Shown in pieces: positions 52,423 to 61,153 of a DNA stretch of 64,000 nt. The stretch lies in assembly GCF_014138285.1 (NCBI RefSeq), contig NZ_JACGXN010000014.1, forward strand, positions 1 to 64,000, in the 5' to 3' direction. This stretch comes from Phyllobacterium myrsinacearum. Lineage in GTDB: Bacteria > Pseudomonadota > Alphaproteobacteria > Rhizobiales > Rhizobiaceae. Position 1 is the first letter of the stretch. Each line of letters begins with the position of its first letter. A program made the position numbers and the translations under genes. The notes beneath the pieces are model-generated. The model ran no database searches. It saw only the letters and a program-made list of their open reading frames with translations, and was not told the origin of the DNA.

Positions 52423-52947
52423 TCATCCACCCATACAGGAATCTTCCGCCTGTTTGGCGGCCGCAGGCTTGTCTTCATGCTTTGCCGGCCGTCCTCGCGG
52501 AAGGTCACCGACAGCGCGTGAGCGCAGATAGACGTAGAGATCATCCATGTAGCAATAGACATTCTTGTTGTCGCCGAAAGCCGGCATCACTTTGTCATTG
52601 CCATTGCTCAGGTTTTTACGACCGCCGGCAACGATTGCCATAAAATCGGCATAGGACATCGTCTTGAGTGAATTGGCCAGAACCGGCGCGAAGGACGACC
52701 CGGCCCCATCAGCTCCGTGGCAAACATTGCATTCAGAATTGAAGCGGCGATAACCACTGTAGGTATACCAATCGACCGTTCCATCCGGTTGTATCTTGAA
52801 TGTCGGATTTCCGTCTTTGTCGGCATATTTACCGTTGTCCTCAGAAGCGACTGCGGCTGCAGCCTTGTCATCAGCATAGCTGCTGCCTTGCCCCGCAAGG
52901 AGAGCAAAAGCGGCTGCGACCGCCAGAAGTGTTGTTCGAATCGGCAT
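52423..52947 (-). CDS. xoxG: Cytochrome c, XoxF electron acceptor
   Basis: A 174-residue periplasmic c-type cytochrome with signal peptide TLLAVAAAFALLAGQGSSYA. The haem motif is CNVCH, and an axial Met is likely in KVMPAFGDNKNVYCYMDDLY. A C-terminal tail of ~35 charged residues (GRPAKHEDKPAAAKQAEDSC) follows the cytochrome domain. It is the expected electron acceptor of XoxF from its position directly downstream of xoxF. GAGG precedes the ATG at 52947. Confidence 0.93.
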   Translation of the reverse strand: MPIRTTLLAVAAAFALLAGQGSSYADDKAAAAVASEDNGKYADKDGNPTFKIQPDGTVDWYTYSGYRRFNSECNVCHGADGAGSSFAPVLANSLKTMSYADFMAIVAGGRKNLSNGNDKVMPAFGDNKNVYCYMDDLYVYLRSRAVGDLPRGRPAKHEDKPAAAKQAEDSCMGG

Positions 52948-53093
52948 CCGGTAACCTCGCATTCACCCGTCGGGCAGCACCTCTCAGCGCCGGCTCAACG
53001 GTTATGATTGATCATCAATTGTCGGTCAGGTGACACGAGGGGCCCGGCCTGGTTGAAACCGGGCACCCTGTTTATGTGTCCATCCGCCCCTGT

Positions 53094-54920
53094 TTATTCG
53101 GGGACGGCGAAAACGGTCAGCTGACCGCCCAAAGCCGTATAGTCGGACAGACCGGCATAACCACCGACTGCACCCAGACCATCCGTGCCTTTTGTAAGAC
53201 CGGCAGCAAGACCGATGCCTGCCCAGCCACCCACACCAGACAGAACGGCAACATATTGTTTGCCCTTGTGTTCATAGGTGGTGACGTTACCGATAATGCC
53301 GGAAGGAGTCTTGAACTTGTAAAGCTCCTTGCCGTTTTTATCGACTGCCTTCAGATAACCTTCAAGCGTACCGTAGAATACCACGTCGCCATCGGTTGCA
53401 AGAGCACCGGACCAGACCGAGAACTGCTCCGGCTTGGACCAGACTATTTCGCCCTTTGCTGCGTCCCAGGCAATGAAGTTGCCCATGCCGCCATGGCTGT
53501 TCGGAGCCGGATACATGGAAAGCGTTGCACCGATGTAAGGCTGACCGGCGGTATAGCTGACCTTGTAGGGCTCGTAATCCATGCAGACATGGTTTGTCGG
53601 GACATAGAAGAGTTTCGTCTTCGGTGAATAGCTGGCGGGTTGCTGGTCCTTGGTACCAAGAGCGGCAGGGCAAATACCCGTCGTATTGACGTCTTCACCC
53701 TGTTTTGCCGTCGAATATTTGTCGACGACGATAGGACGCCCATAGTCCTTGCTGTTCTTGTCCATCACGACTTCTGTCGCCCAGTTGACAGCCGGATCGT
53801 ATTTCTTTGCTACCAGAAGTTCGCCGGTTGCACGGTCCAGAGTGTAGGCAAAGCCGTTGCGGTCAAAATGCACCAGAACATTGCGATCCTTGCCATCTAT
53901 TTTTATACCGTCTGCAAGGATCATCTCGTTAACACCGTCATAATCCCACTCGTCATGCGGGGTCATCTGGTACAGCCATTTCGCCATACCGGTATCGGCA
54001 TCACGGGCCATGATTGTCATGGACCACTTGTTGTCGCCAGGACGCTGACTGGGATTCCATGTGGAGGGATTACCCGTGCCATAATAAATGAGGTTCAATT
54101 TGGGATCATAAGAATACCAACCCCAGGTTGTTCCACCACCGATCTTCCACTGATCACCTTCCCATGTCTTGGTGCTGGAATCAGCGCCGACCGGTTTACC
54201 GAGCTGGGTCGTCTTTTCCGGATCAATCAATGTGTCCTTGTCGGAACCGATCGACCATGCCCGCCACGCTTGCTTGCCGTCTTTGATATTATAGGCAGTC
54301 AAAGCACCGCGCACACCAAACTCACCACCGGAAATACCGACGATGACTTTGTCCTTCACGACCATCGGAGCAGAAGTGCCGGACTCGCCTTTGCTACCAT
54401 CGGCAGCTTCACCATTCTTCACTGACCATTCGGGCTTGCCTGTTTTTGCATCGAGAGCCACGAGGGTTGTATCAGCCTGGTAAAGGAAGATTTTTCCGTC
54501 ACCATAGGCTACGCCGCGATTAACGGTGTCGCAGCACATGATGGGAATAACATTTGGATCCTGTTTGGGTTCATACTTCCACAGGATCTTGCCGTCATTG
54601 TTCAGGTCAAGCGCATAGACTGTATTCGGATAGGGCGCATGGACATACATGACATCCCCGATGATGAGCGGACCACCTTCGTGGCCGCGCAGCACGCCTG
54701 TCGAAAACGTCCAGGCGACCTGAAGGTTCTTGACGTTATCCTTATTGATCTTGTTGAGTTTTGAATATCGGGTATTGGCATAATCGCCGGTCTGGATCGC
54801 CCAGTCCTTGGAATTGGAAATCAAAGCCTGCAGATCGTCATTGGCCAAAGCTCCTCCCGCCAATGAAAATGACAAAGTAAAAGTAGCCAACGCTCGCATT
54901 AAATTCTTGTGTACACGCAT
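53094..54920 (-). CDS. xoxF: Lanthanide-dependent methanol dehydrogenase
   Basis: A 608-residue periplasmic quinoprotein oxidising methanol with PQQ. It has a signal peptide ([16 protein letters not shown]), a beta-propeller fold and the adjacent Cys129-Cys130 ring over PQQ. Metal ligands Glu200 (SGGEFG) and Asn284 (GTGNPSTWN) and the catalytic Asp326 are present. Asp328 in the WDYDG motif is the extra Asp that marks lanthanide (XoxF) rather than calcium (MxaF) enzymes. GGGAGGA precedes the ATG. It begins the operon xoxF-xoxG-xoxJ-rhodanese-pqqABCDE. The clade cannot be proven without a tree, though XoxF5 is usual in alphaproteobacteria. Confidence 0.98.
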   Translation of the reverse strand: MRVHKNLMRALATFTLSFSLAGGALANDDLQALISNSKDWAIQTGDYANTRYSKLNKINKDNVKNLQVAWTFSTGVLRGHEGGPLIIGDVMYVHAPYPNTVYALDLNNDGKILWKYEPKQDPNVIPIMCCDTVNRGVAYGDGKIFLYQADTTLVALDAKTGKPEWSVKNGEAADGSKGESGTSAPMVVKDKVIVGISGGEFGVRGALTAYNIKDGKQAWRAWSIGSDKDTLIDPEKTTQLGKPVGADSSTKTWEGDQWKIGGGTTWGWYSYDPKLNLIYYGTGNPSTWNPSQRPGDNKWSMTIMARDADTGMAKWLYQMTPHDEWDYDGVNEMILADGIKIDGKDRNVLVHFDRNGFAYTLDRATGELLVAKKYDPAVNWATEVVMDKNSKDYGRPIVVDKYSTAKQGEDVNTTGICPAALGTKDQQPASYSPKTKLFYVPTNHVCMDYEPYKVSYTAGQPYIGATLSMYPAPNSHGGMGNFIAWDAAKGEIVWSKPEQFSVWSGALATDGDVVFYGTLEGYLKAVDKNGKELYKFKTPSGIIGNVTTYEHKGKQYVAVLSGVGGWAGIGLAAGLTKGTDGLGAVGGYAGLSDYTALGGQLTVFAVPE

Positions 54921-55372
54921 TATGAGTCCTCCCTAAGTTCACATTTATGAACCATCGGGCGAAACCGTTAATAGCAACGGCCCGCTCCATTAGCTCACGC
55001 AAATGGGGAAGTATTTCCGGCAGCGTGTCACGACCTAAGCCAGGCGCGCAGAGGGCACCGTTACTGCCCACCCCGCTTGGCCTACGAAGACTGTCACCAC
55101 TCCCTTGACGGTAACGTCCTTGAAGCCGGAAACAAGATGACGATAGGAGAAAGATTTGCATTAGGCAAGCATGTTTATCAATTTATATTTTCTGCACCGC
55201 AATATACACTTTTTGCATTGCAGCATATTTTGCATTTTCCTATTTTATTCTGCAATCTATAGGAACATCATAATTTGATACTTTAATACTAGACAATTCT
55301 TTCCAATCAATATTATTATTTGTTATCCATTTGAAAAATGTGACACTTCATCAGCGCAAAGGCAACGGCCCG
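54921..55372. promoter_or_regulatory. Divergent control region of xoxF with repeated TTTGCATT
   Basis: This 450-base gap holds no supported gene. Its right half (55140-55330) is strikingly AT-rich. Three exact copies of TTTGCATT occur at 55155-55162, 55212-55219 and 55229-55236, with further TCTGCA variants near 55191 and 55249. The 8-mers lie about 235-315 bases upstream of xoxF and look like sites for a regulator of methanol genes. The left half near xoxF is GC-rich with no clear dyad. Confidence 0.55.
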
Positions 55373-55723
55373 ATGTCAATATCAAAAGCCCTGCAATTAA
55401 GCCTGTTCGCAATCGCAACAATTGCATATTCTTTGCCGGCAAAATCAGCCACGAATTATCCCACGCCAGCCCTTGCCGAATACGTTTACGGCTGCATGAA
55501 GGCCAACGGAGAGAACCGGGATTCGCTGCAACGCTGTTCCTGTTCGATCGATGTCATTGCGTCGGTCATTTCCTATGATCACTATGTGGCCGCTGAAACA
55601 TACAAATCAATGGGAATGGTTCCCGGCGAAAATGGCGCCCTCTTTCGCGAAAGCGCTCCGGCGAAAACTTCGATCACGGAACTGAAACGCGCCCAGGCCG
55701 AAGCCGACATACGCTGTTTTTAA
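55373..55723 (+). CDS. Small exported cysteine-containing protein
   Basis: A 116-residue protein with a signal peptide (LQLSLFAIATIAYSLPAKSA). Its mature part of ~93 residues has four Cys: in YVYGCMKANG, RCSCSIDVIASVISY and the C-terminal RCF. I do not recognise a named family. It faces away from xoxF across the AT-rich control region and lies convergent with the SoxYZ-like gene. Its place suggests a periplasmic accessory role, perhaps disulfide-stabilised. A TTG at 55331 could also start it, but the ATG at 55373 begins a normal signal peptide. Confidence 0.7.
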   Translation: MSISKALQLSLFAIATIAYSLPAKSATNYPTPALAEYVYGCMKANGENRDSLQRCSCSIDVIASVISYDHYVAAETYKSMGMVPGENGALFRESAPAKTSITELKRAQAEADIRCF

Positions 55724-55740
55724 AGCCTTGATTCATCTCG

Positions 55741-56592
55741 TTACAAGCTTGATGATGCAAGCGGCCACTCGTCCTGAAATTTCTTTCCTTCGGTGTCGGA
55801 CGCCTCTACCTTAACGTCCTCTCCTGGCTTCGCATCAAATTCAAAGCGAAAATTCGGATCTTCCGAAATCGAAATTCCACCCTCCATCGACATGATCAGC
55901 CGGTTGCCCTGGGACACGATCAGTCCCTGAATGAAGTGCGCCGGTATGTAGTACCGGGTTACCTGGTCCATCTGCAGTCCGGAATTGTTCGGATGGCGGA
56001 TCATGAGCTGCATTTCAGTCGCACGGGTCATCGGCTCCATCCCGGATGATTTGGATGAAAACACACGCAATTTCATTTTGCCAAGGTTGGCGAGCGCCTC
56101 GTCGGAATTTTTCATGGCTGGCGCAGAGCAGCCGCCCGATGCCTTGACGAAGGTTTCTGTCATGCGGAGTTTACCATCTTCGGTCTCCGCGATGGCCCTT
56201 ACATAGGAATAAGCATTCACACGCAATCGCGTTGCCAGGTGAGTCACGCCCGCATCGACACCAAACCTGAATACAGCAGCAACCGGTGATGGATTCTCGT
56301 CGACGATCAAGGTCACTGTCTTGATGCGGCCGGATGCGGCATCCGTTTTGAAATGCAGGTCAATCGGAACGATCGCAGCATCTTCCGCTCGCTTAGGCGC
56401 CTCGATACTGACAATACCGTTCGCGGGCTCAATGAACTTCTGCCCGAAGACATCACCCTTCAAGCTGCTCCAGGTTGTACTTTCAGGAGAATCTGCATTT
56501 TGAGCCCAGGCAGAGGAAGATATCGCCGAACCAAAAAACGCAAAAAGAACAACGGCAACCAAAGGATTGCGCAGTTGAATCGTTGCAAACAT
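55741..56592 (-). CDS. Quinoprotein-associated SoxYZ-like carrier
   Basis: A 283-residue exported protein (LVAVVLFAFFGSAISSSAWA) that joins a SoxY-like domain (to ~residue 160) to a SoxZ-like domain (from ~175). The carrier Cys is Cys155 in SGGCSAPAMK, matching the GGC swinging arm of SoxY. SoxZ-like segments include MQLMIRHPNNSG and YIPAHFIQGLIVSQGNRL. In Sox systems the arm carries sulfur intermediates; here the companion genes and lack of other sox genes point to a quinoprotein relay instead (TIGR04557-like). It is last in the minus-strand operon of the metallohydrolase and ABC genes. Confidence 0.87.
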   Translation of the reverse strand: MFATIQLRNPLVAVVLFAFFGSAISSSAWAQNADSPESTTWSSLKGDVFGQKFIEPANGIVSIEAPKRAEDAAIVPIDLHFKTDAASGRIKTVTLIVDENPSPVAAVFRFGVDAGVTHLATRLRVNAYSYVRAIAETEDGKLRMTETFVKASGGCSAPAMKNSDEALANLGKMKLRVFSSKSSGMEPMTRATEMQLMIRHPNNSGLQMDQVTRYYIPAHFIQGLIVSQGNRLIMSMEGGISISEDPNFRFEFDAKPGEDVKVEASDTEGKKFQDEWPLASSSL

Positions 56593-56690
56593 AGTGTTCT
56601 GCCTCCACCAAGGATAAGTTTGGCGGTGCCCGGCTTCTCATGAACTATACCATCCAACCGAACGGTCTGGCAAATGCCGACATTGCCAAA

Positions 56691-57650
56691 TCATTCCCAC
56701 TCAAGTTCAGCGAAAGCCGCGATCGCGTTACGTTGATTGTATTCGTCGAAAAGTTTCCAGTTTGCGCGTTCGCGCTGTGCAGCCGACTTGACGGCATTTG
56801 TCATCGGCACACCGTCAGCAATGGCTCTACGTATGTCGCTCGCAAGCACGTCAAAATACCGACGCTCTGCTTCCAATGCCTGTGGCCATGGTGAGGGCAC
56901 CGCTCCATGTCCCGGTACCGCAAATTTCGCCTTGATCCCATTCAGGATATCCAATTGCGCAATCCATCCGAGCAGCGAACCGTCTATCGTTGGCAGATGG
57001 TCGATAAAGCATAGATCTCCCGTAAAAAGGACACCGGTTTTGTGATCAAAAACCGAAAGATCATTATCGGTGTGTGCTGCCTTCCATGCTCTCAAGGTAA
57101 GCTTGCGATTACCAATATCGAGGTCTTCCTCATCGGTTATGAGCTTGGTTGGCGGAACGATCCTGATATCCGCCATCAAATCATCGCCCATGGCCTCTCT
57201 GTAACTTTGCAGGTAATATGTGCCACGGCTTTCCAATGCGCGCGGCAAATTATGATGGCCAACAACGGTGGCGCCGCTAGACTTGAAAGCAGCATTGCCG
57301 AACAGGTGATCCGGGTGCATATGGGTGTTGATCAGATAGCGGACAGGTCTGTCGGTTTTGGCCCGAATGGCCCCGATTAAAGCCTTGCCTTCAACCACGC
57401 TTCCTCCACTGTCGATGACGGCAACCGAGTCATCGCCAATAATGAAACCGACATTGCAAATCTCGCCTTCATTCTGACGGGTCATCATCGCTGGTGCGCC
57501 GGCAAAGGCAAATACACCGTCAGCGACCTGTTTCACCGGTAACGGATCAGCGGACATCGACCAGGCCAGCGCCGCACGCGTATGTGGCACGCCGCAACAG
57601 GCAAAAAATATGCCTGTTTTAAGGATATTGCGCCGGGTCGCGTGACTCAT
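56691..57650 (-). CDS. Quinoprotein relay zinc metallohydrolase (type 2-like)
   Basis: A 319-residue exported metallo-beta-lactamase-fold hydrolase related to SoxH. Zinc-binding THMHPDHLFG is at ~109-118. Further ligands are likely in VVGHHNLPRAL, AAHTDNDLSVFDH and LFTGDLCFIDHLP. A twin-Arg RRNILKTGIFFACCG start could be a Tat-type signal. The family (TIGR04559-like) is found with SoxYZ-like carriers beside PQQ dehydrogenases, so it may hydrolyse a group carried on Cys155 of the neighbour. The ATG at 57650 lies 2 bases after the ABC ATPase stop; the frame extends upstream into that gene. Confidence 0.85.
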   Translation of the reverse strand: MSHATRRNILKTGIFFACCGVPHTRAALAWSMSADPLPVKQVADGVFAFAGAPAMMTRQNEGEICNVGFIIGDDSVAVIDSGGSVVEGKALIGAIRAKTDRPVRYLINTHMHPDHLFGNAAFKSSGATVVGHHNLPRALESRGTYYLQSYREAMGDDLMADIRIVPPTKLITDEEDLDIGNRKLTLRAWKAAHTDNDLSVFDHKTGVLFTGDLCFIDHLPTIDGSLLGWIAQLDILNGIKAKFAVPGHGAVPSPWPQALEAERRYFDVLASDIRRAIADGVPMTNAVKSAAQRERANWKLFDEYNQRNAIAAFAELEWE

Positions 57651-57652
57651 GG

Positions 57653-58423
57653 TCAGATACCCCTGCCCGCGAACTTTGCATTGAACGAACGCAGCAGATC
57701 CGCTTTGACCTGCGCATTGCGGCTCTGTCGTGGAACCCTGATATCGAAGGTTCCAATGACGCGCGCCGGCCGATCCGAGAATACAATAATCCGGTCCGAC
57801 AGCATGATTGCCTCCTGCAGATTGTGAGTCACCATAAGTGCTGTCGTCGGGTGCTCTGACCAAACGGACATGAGCAGATGGCGAAGCTGTTGTGCTGTTG
57901 CCTCGTCCAGCGAAACGAAGGGCTCGTCAAGCAGCAGAATGTCCGGTTCGATTGCCAGCGCTCGCGCAATCGCCACCCGCCGCGCAAGACCAAGAGACAG
58001 TTCGCCAGGATAGAATGCCCGCATCCTGGCTAATCCCAGAATGCTGAACAAACCGTCGAGGTTCGTGTTTTTTAAATGCTTCGGCAGTGCCAGCCGCACG
58101 TTTTGTTCTACCGAACGCCAGGGCAGCAGCGTAGGCTCCTGAAACACCGCACCGATGCGAGGTTCTACCGATCCAGGCAACTGAACCGTCCCCCGATAAT
58201 TACTCTCAAGCCCAAGTAAAATGCGCAATGTAGTCGTCTTGCCGCATCCAGAGGGGCCCAGAATGCAGGCAAACTGGTTCTGTTCTACGTCGAAATGCAA
58301 ATCACACAGCACATCAATCGCTTCGCCGTTCGATGAACGAAACGATTTTTCCTGGATATCAACTTCAAGCCGGTCGACGACGCCAACGCGTTGATGTGTG
58401 TTCAAGAGGCTGTACCACCACAA
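57653..58423 (-). CDS. ABC transporter ATPase, nitrate/sulfonate type
   Basis: A ~250-residue ATPase of the SsuB/TauB type. Walker A is GPSGCGKTT (residues ~55-63), Q-loop AVFQEPTLLPWRSVEQNV, signature LSLGLARRVAI and Walker B LLLDEPFVSLDEA. The signature has LSLGL where LSGGM or LSGGQ is normal. The start is uncertain: the first ATG (58423) gives a 59-base overlap with the permease gene, and a TTG at 58405 is possible. It serves the permease and binding protein upstream. Confidence 0.82.
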   Translation of the reverse strand: MWWYSLLNTHQRVGVVDRLEVDIQEKSFRSSNGEAIDVLCDLHFDVEQNQFACILGPSGCGKTTTLRILLGLESNYRGTVQLPGSVEPRIGAVFQEPTLLPWRSVEQNVRLALPKHLKNTNLDGLFSILGLARMRAFYPGELSLGLARRVAIARALAIEPDILLLDEPFVSLDEATAQQLRHLLMSVWSEHPTTALMVTHNLQEAIMLSDRIIVFSDRPARVIGTFDIRVPRQSRNAQVKADLLRSFNAKFAGRGI

Positions 58424-59180
58424 GTTCGATGAAAAGCATTACCGCAACGAACGCCAGCGTATAGGCGAGAATTGCGGCAACATCGAAGAGTTGAAAAAAC
58501 AGATTAATCTGGAATCCGATACCATTGGATCGCCCCATGAGCTCGACAACAAGAACAATCTTCCAAATCAGTGAAATGCCAGAACGCGCAGTTGCTGCGA
58601 TATAAGGTTGCAACTGCGGTAACAGGACATGCCGCAAACGATGGAGTGCGCTGAAACGGTAAACATGCGCCATCTCGGCATAGCGCGGGTCGAGCGCACG
58701 CGTTCCTTCTCGCATCGTCACGACTACATTGGGAATTTTGTTCAAGGCAACAGCACCAATCGCCGCCGCCTCGTTCAGGCCAAACCAGATATAGGCCAGG
58801 ACGATGATGACGAGCGCCGGGACATTCAGGAAAAGAATGAGCCAAGGGTTGAAAAACTGATCAGCACGTCGATGACTGCCCAGAAAAACACCGATCACTG
58901 ATCCGATAACCATCGCAAGGAAGAACGAGGCCACGACGCGACACAGGGTGATCGCCAAATGATAGGGTAAATCGCCGTTCGCGGTTTCGCTTACAAATTT
59001 TTGCAGGACAAGCAGCGGGGCAGGAAAGGATCGACTTGGCCATATCGCAGCGCCAATATGCCAGACGAATATGAGTGCCGCGAAAGACAGCAATACCACG
59101 ATAGGCGAGGTCCACCGTCGCGATTGCGGTAAAAGCATCGTCTTTACTGTGCCCTGCTGCTCAGTGGAAACGGCTGCCAT
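58365..59180 (-). CDS. ABC transporter permease, nitrate/sulfonate type
   Basis: A 271-residue inner-membrane protein of the SsuC/TauC type with about six helices. The EAA-like loop is ALDPRYAEMAHVYRFSALHR with LRHVLLPQLQPYI next to it (residues ~160-195). The first ~20 residues are a cytoplasmic lead. Its start directly abuts the stop of the binding-protein gene (59181). The substrate is unknown; its relatives move sulfonates, nitrate or thiamine precursors. Confidence 0.86.
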   Translation of the reverse strand: MAAVSTEQQGTVKTMLLPQSRRWTSPIVVLLSFAALIFVWHIGAAIWPSRSFPAPLLVLQKFVSETANGDLPYHLAITLCRVVASFFLAMVIGSVIGVFLGSHRRADQFFNPWLILFLNVPALVIIVLAYIWFGLNEAAAIGAVALNKIPNVVVTMREGTRALDPRYAEMAHVYRFSALHRLRHVLLPQLQPYIAATARSGISLIWKIVLVVELMGRSNGIGFQINLFFQLFDVAAILAYTLAFVAVMLFIELVVVQPLEHTSTRWRRRPA

Positions 59181-60161
59181 CTATCTCGCCCTCCAGAACG
59201 TACCGGAAGCCAGTGTTGCTGCCGGCCCAACAAGTCGTGGGCCGCCGAGTTCCGCAAGAACCGCATAGAGCTTTTCCGCGTCCGCTTGCTCGTCATTGAT
59301 GGGTCGTGAAGGGATACCTTCGCGATACCGTTCACGCAAAATCGCGAGTTCACGGCCTTCCGCTTTTATCACTGGCGCAAGCCTTAGCCATTCCGCATCG
59401 GAACCGCCGAGAAGCACTTTCGCATCACCACTAGCCTTTATGAATCCGGCAATAGCCTTGGGATGGGCATTTGCCCAGCTATCATGGAATATGTAGCCCA
59501 GAGCCGACACGGTGCCGGTAGCGCCAAGAGCCTTTGCGGCATCGCTCGTACTGATCACCCGATGAAAGCCGTCAGCTTCCAATCTCGCGCAGAAATTCCA
59601 GAAATTCAGAACAGCATCAAGCTCGTTCTGCTGCGCTTTTTCGGCCAGCAATGGCGGGGCACCATAGACAATTTCGTTCTGCTCAGCCAGATCGAGCGAC
59701 TGACGTTTGGCAAGCCCCTGAAGGAGTAGCCAGCTCTTGTCGAGAGGCCCGCCTGCAACGCCGATTTTCTTGCCCTTCAGATCGGCAAGACTTTTGACTG
59801 GTGACCCGTCGCGAACCATGAGCGCACCCACCGAGGTGGAATATGGCGCGAAAGCCAAGTCTTCACCTGACGTCCGCTGACGCGATACCCAAAGCCAATC
59901 CGAGACGATTATATCCACATCCCCCGCCATCATCGCGACATTGGTCGCGTCCTCACTGGCGAAGAAATGAACGTCCACATTCACATCATATTTCTCATCG
60001 AGCTTGTGGTGTTTGATCGTGTCGAGCTCCCAGTTCACCGTACCGAATTTGAGGACACCGACACGCACGGTTTCCGCAGCCTGGCTTTCTTGTGCGTTGC
60101 CGGCAAGCAGTGCGAGCAACAAGCAGAAGATGCGCAGAAAATATTGAAGCTTATCTGTCAC
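59181..60161 (-). CDS. ABC transporter binding protein, quinoprotein-linked
   Basis: A 326-residue exported binding protein (signal region FLRIFCLLLALLAGNAQESQ, then AAE) of the SsuA/TauA/NMT1 type. It begins VRVGVLKFGTVNWELDTIKH, followed by VAMMAGDVDIIVSDWLWVSR and LKGKKIGVAGGPLDKSWLLL. The Trp-rich DWLWV and ELDAVLNFWNFCARL segments differ from sulfonate binders. It starts with GTG overlapping the stop of a 69-residue gene. Association with the SoxYZ-like and metallohydrolase genes suggests it delivers a cofactor or substrate for the relay. The ligand is unknown. Confidence 0.84.
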   Translation of the reverse strand: MTDKLQYFLRIFCLLLALLAGNAQESQAAETVRVGVLKFGTVNWELDTIKHHKLDEKYDVNVDVHFFASEDATNVAMMAGDVDIIVSDWLWVSRQRTSGEDLAFAPYSTSVGALMVRDGSPVKSLADLKGKKIGVAGGPLDKSWLLLQGLAKRQSLDLAEQNEIVYGAPPLLAEKAQQNELDAVLNFWNFCARLEADGFHRVISTSDAAKALGATGTVSALGYIFHDSWANAHPKAIAGFIKASGDAKVLLGGSDAEWLRLAPVIKAEGRELAILRERYREGIPSRPINDEQADAEKLYAVLAELGGPRLVGPAATLASGTFWRAR

Positions 60162-60367
60162 AACGTCAGCTCATTTGTGGGATAGGTGCATTTCCAGCGA
60201 GCGACGCGATGTTTCGGATGCTCTTCCGTCCATTTGGCAATTTCGGCCGGTGCCAGGAACATGCAATTGAGAAGATTTCCCTTGTTCTCAAAATGCAGAC
60301 GTTCCTCCCGGCAATTTGACGGGTTGGACACAAGACAGACTGTTAAGATGAGTTCGACAACATCCAT
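60158..60367 (-). CDS. Conserved-looking 69-residue protein
   Basis: A 69-residue protein beginning MDVVELILTVCLVSNPSNCR, with four Cys in all (residues ~11, 19, 35 and about 60, the last in RWKCTYP). The C-terminal part, EIAKWTEEHPKHRVARWKC, is well structured. AGAGGTG precedes the ATG at 60367. It overlaps the binding-protein gene by 4 bases and heads the operon, which argues that it is real. The pattern resembles small uncharacterised proteins with a hydrophobic start and paired cysteines. Function unknown. Confidence 0.7.
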   Translation of the reverse strand: MDVVELILTVCLVSNPSNCREERLHFENKGNLLNCMFLAPAEIAKWTEEHPKHRVARWKCTYPTNELTL

Positions 60368-60723
60368 TCGGCACCTCTCATCCCACTCCCATCCCGCAAT
60401 TCCCCCGATCATGCGAGGCGAATTGACGGAACCAGAAGGCGTTCGTCGGATTTCCCAAGGTGCCCGATGAGAAATATCCTTGGCAAATTACGGCTCCCGC
60501 CCGCCGCCGTCAATCATGCCCTCAAAGGAAAACGCAATCGTGATACTGCGGCGTTATTTCTGCTGCATGGCGATTGACTTATGCAATGTCACGGGTAACG
60601 TTTCGGAATGCTATGATCAGCCATTCGTTGAACAAAAAGATCAGGCTAAAATGGTGGTGCCAATGCATGGAAATTGGCACCAGTCTTCGTCTAGGGCACC
60701 CTTGGCGAAAATGAGGAAATGCC
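60368..60723. promoter_or_regulatory. Divergent gap with a 10-bp inverted repeat before the cytochrome gene
   Basis: No gene is supported in this gap. TGGTGCCAAT (60655-60664) and ATTGGCACCA (60673-60682) form a perfect inverted repeat with 8 bases between, 41 bases before the cytochrome ATG. It may be an operator or a 5' RNA hairpin. The rest is probably divergent promoter DNA. Confidence 0.55.
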
Positions 60724-61113
60724 ATGCGATATTCTGTACTGCTGATGGGTATGTCAGTTGCAGTTCTGTCAGTTATTGGAGCCCGTGCTCAGGATGCGGG
60801 TGATGTCACGGCGGGAGCGACAGTTTTCAAGAAATGTATGGTCTGCCATGTGGCAGACACGGACAAGAACAAGGTCGGACCATCTCTTAATGGTCTACTT
60901 GGGAGAACTGCCGGCACACACCCGGGATTCAGCTACTCACCGGCGATGAAGGCCGCAGGCGCAGGCGGTCTGATATGGGACACTGCCACATTACGTGATT
61001 ATCTGCACGATCCAAAGGCCAAGGTGCCAGGCACGAAGATGGCCTTTCCCGGCCTGAAAGATGACACGGATATTTCCAACCTTGAGGCCTATCTCAAACA
61101 ATACTCGAAATAA
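60724..61113 (+). CDS. Class I cytochrome c
   Basis: A 129-residue periplasmic cytochrome of the c2/c550 type. The signal peptide is LLMGMSVAVLSVIGARA. The haem site is CMVCH (residues ~38-42), KVGPSLNGLLGRTAGT is the typical following loop, and the axial Met is in GTKMAFPGL. It probably carries electrons from XoxG to a terminal oxidase. GAGGAAA precedes the ATG. A hairpin terminator follows. Confidence 0.93.
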   Translation: MRYSVLLMGMSVAVLSVIGARAQDAGDVTAGATVFKKCMVCHVADTDKNKVGPSLNGLLGRTAGTHPGFSYSPAMKAAGAGGLIWDTATLRDYLHDPKAKVPGTKMAFPGLKDDTDISNLEAYLKQYSK

Positions 61114-61119
61114 CAGTTT

Positions 61120-61145
61120 TGCCGCCAGTCTGACAGCTGGCGGCA
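61120..61145. terminator. Bidirectional terminator
   Basis: TGCCGCCAG (61120-61128) and CTGGCGGCA (61137-61145) form a perfect 9-bp stem with an 8-nt loop between the convergent cytochrome and thioredoxin-like genes. A TTTT precedes the stem, giving A-richness on the minus transcript side. Confidence 0.75.
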
Positions 61146-61153
61146 TTGCTCCT

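Noticed and set aside
55741-56592. A thiosulfate-oxidising Sox system
   Set aside because: Only a fused SoxYZ-like carrier and a SoxH-like hydrolase occur; SoxA, SoxB, SoxC, SoxD and SoxX are not in the window.
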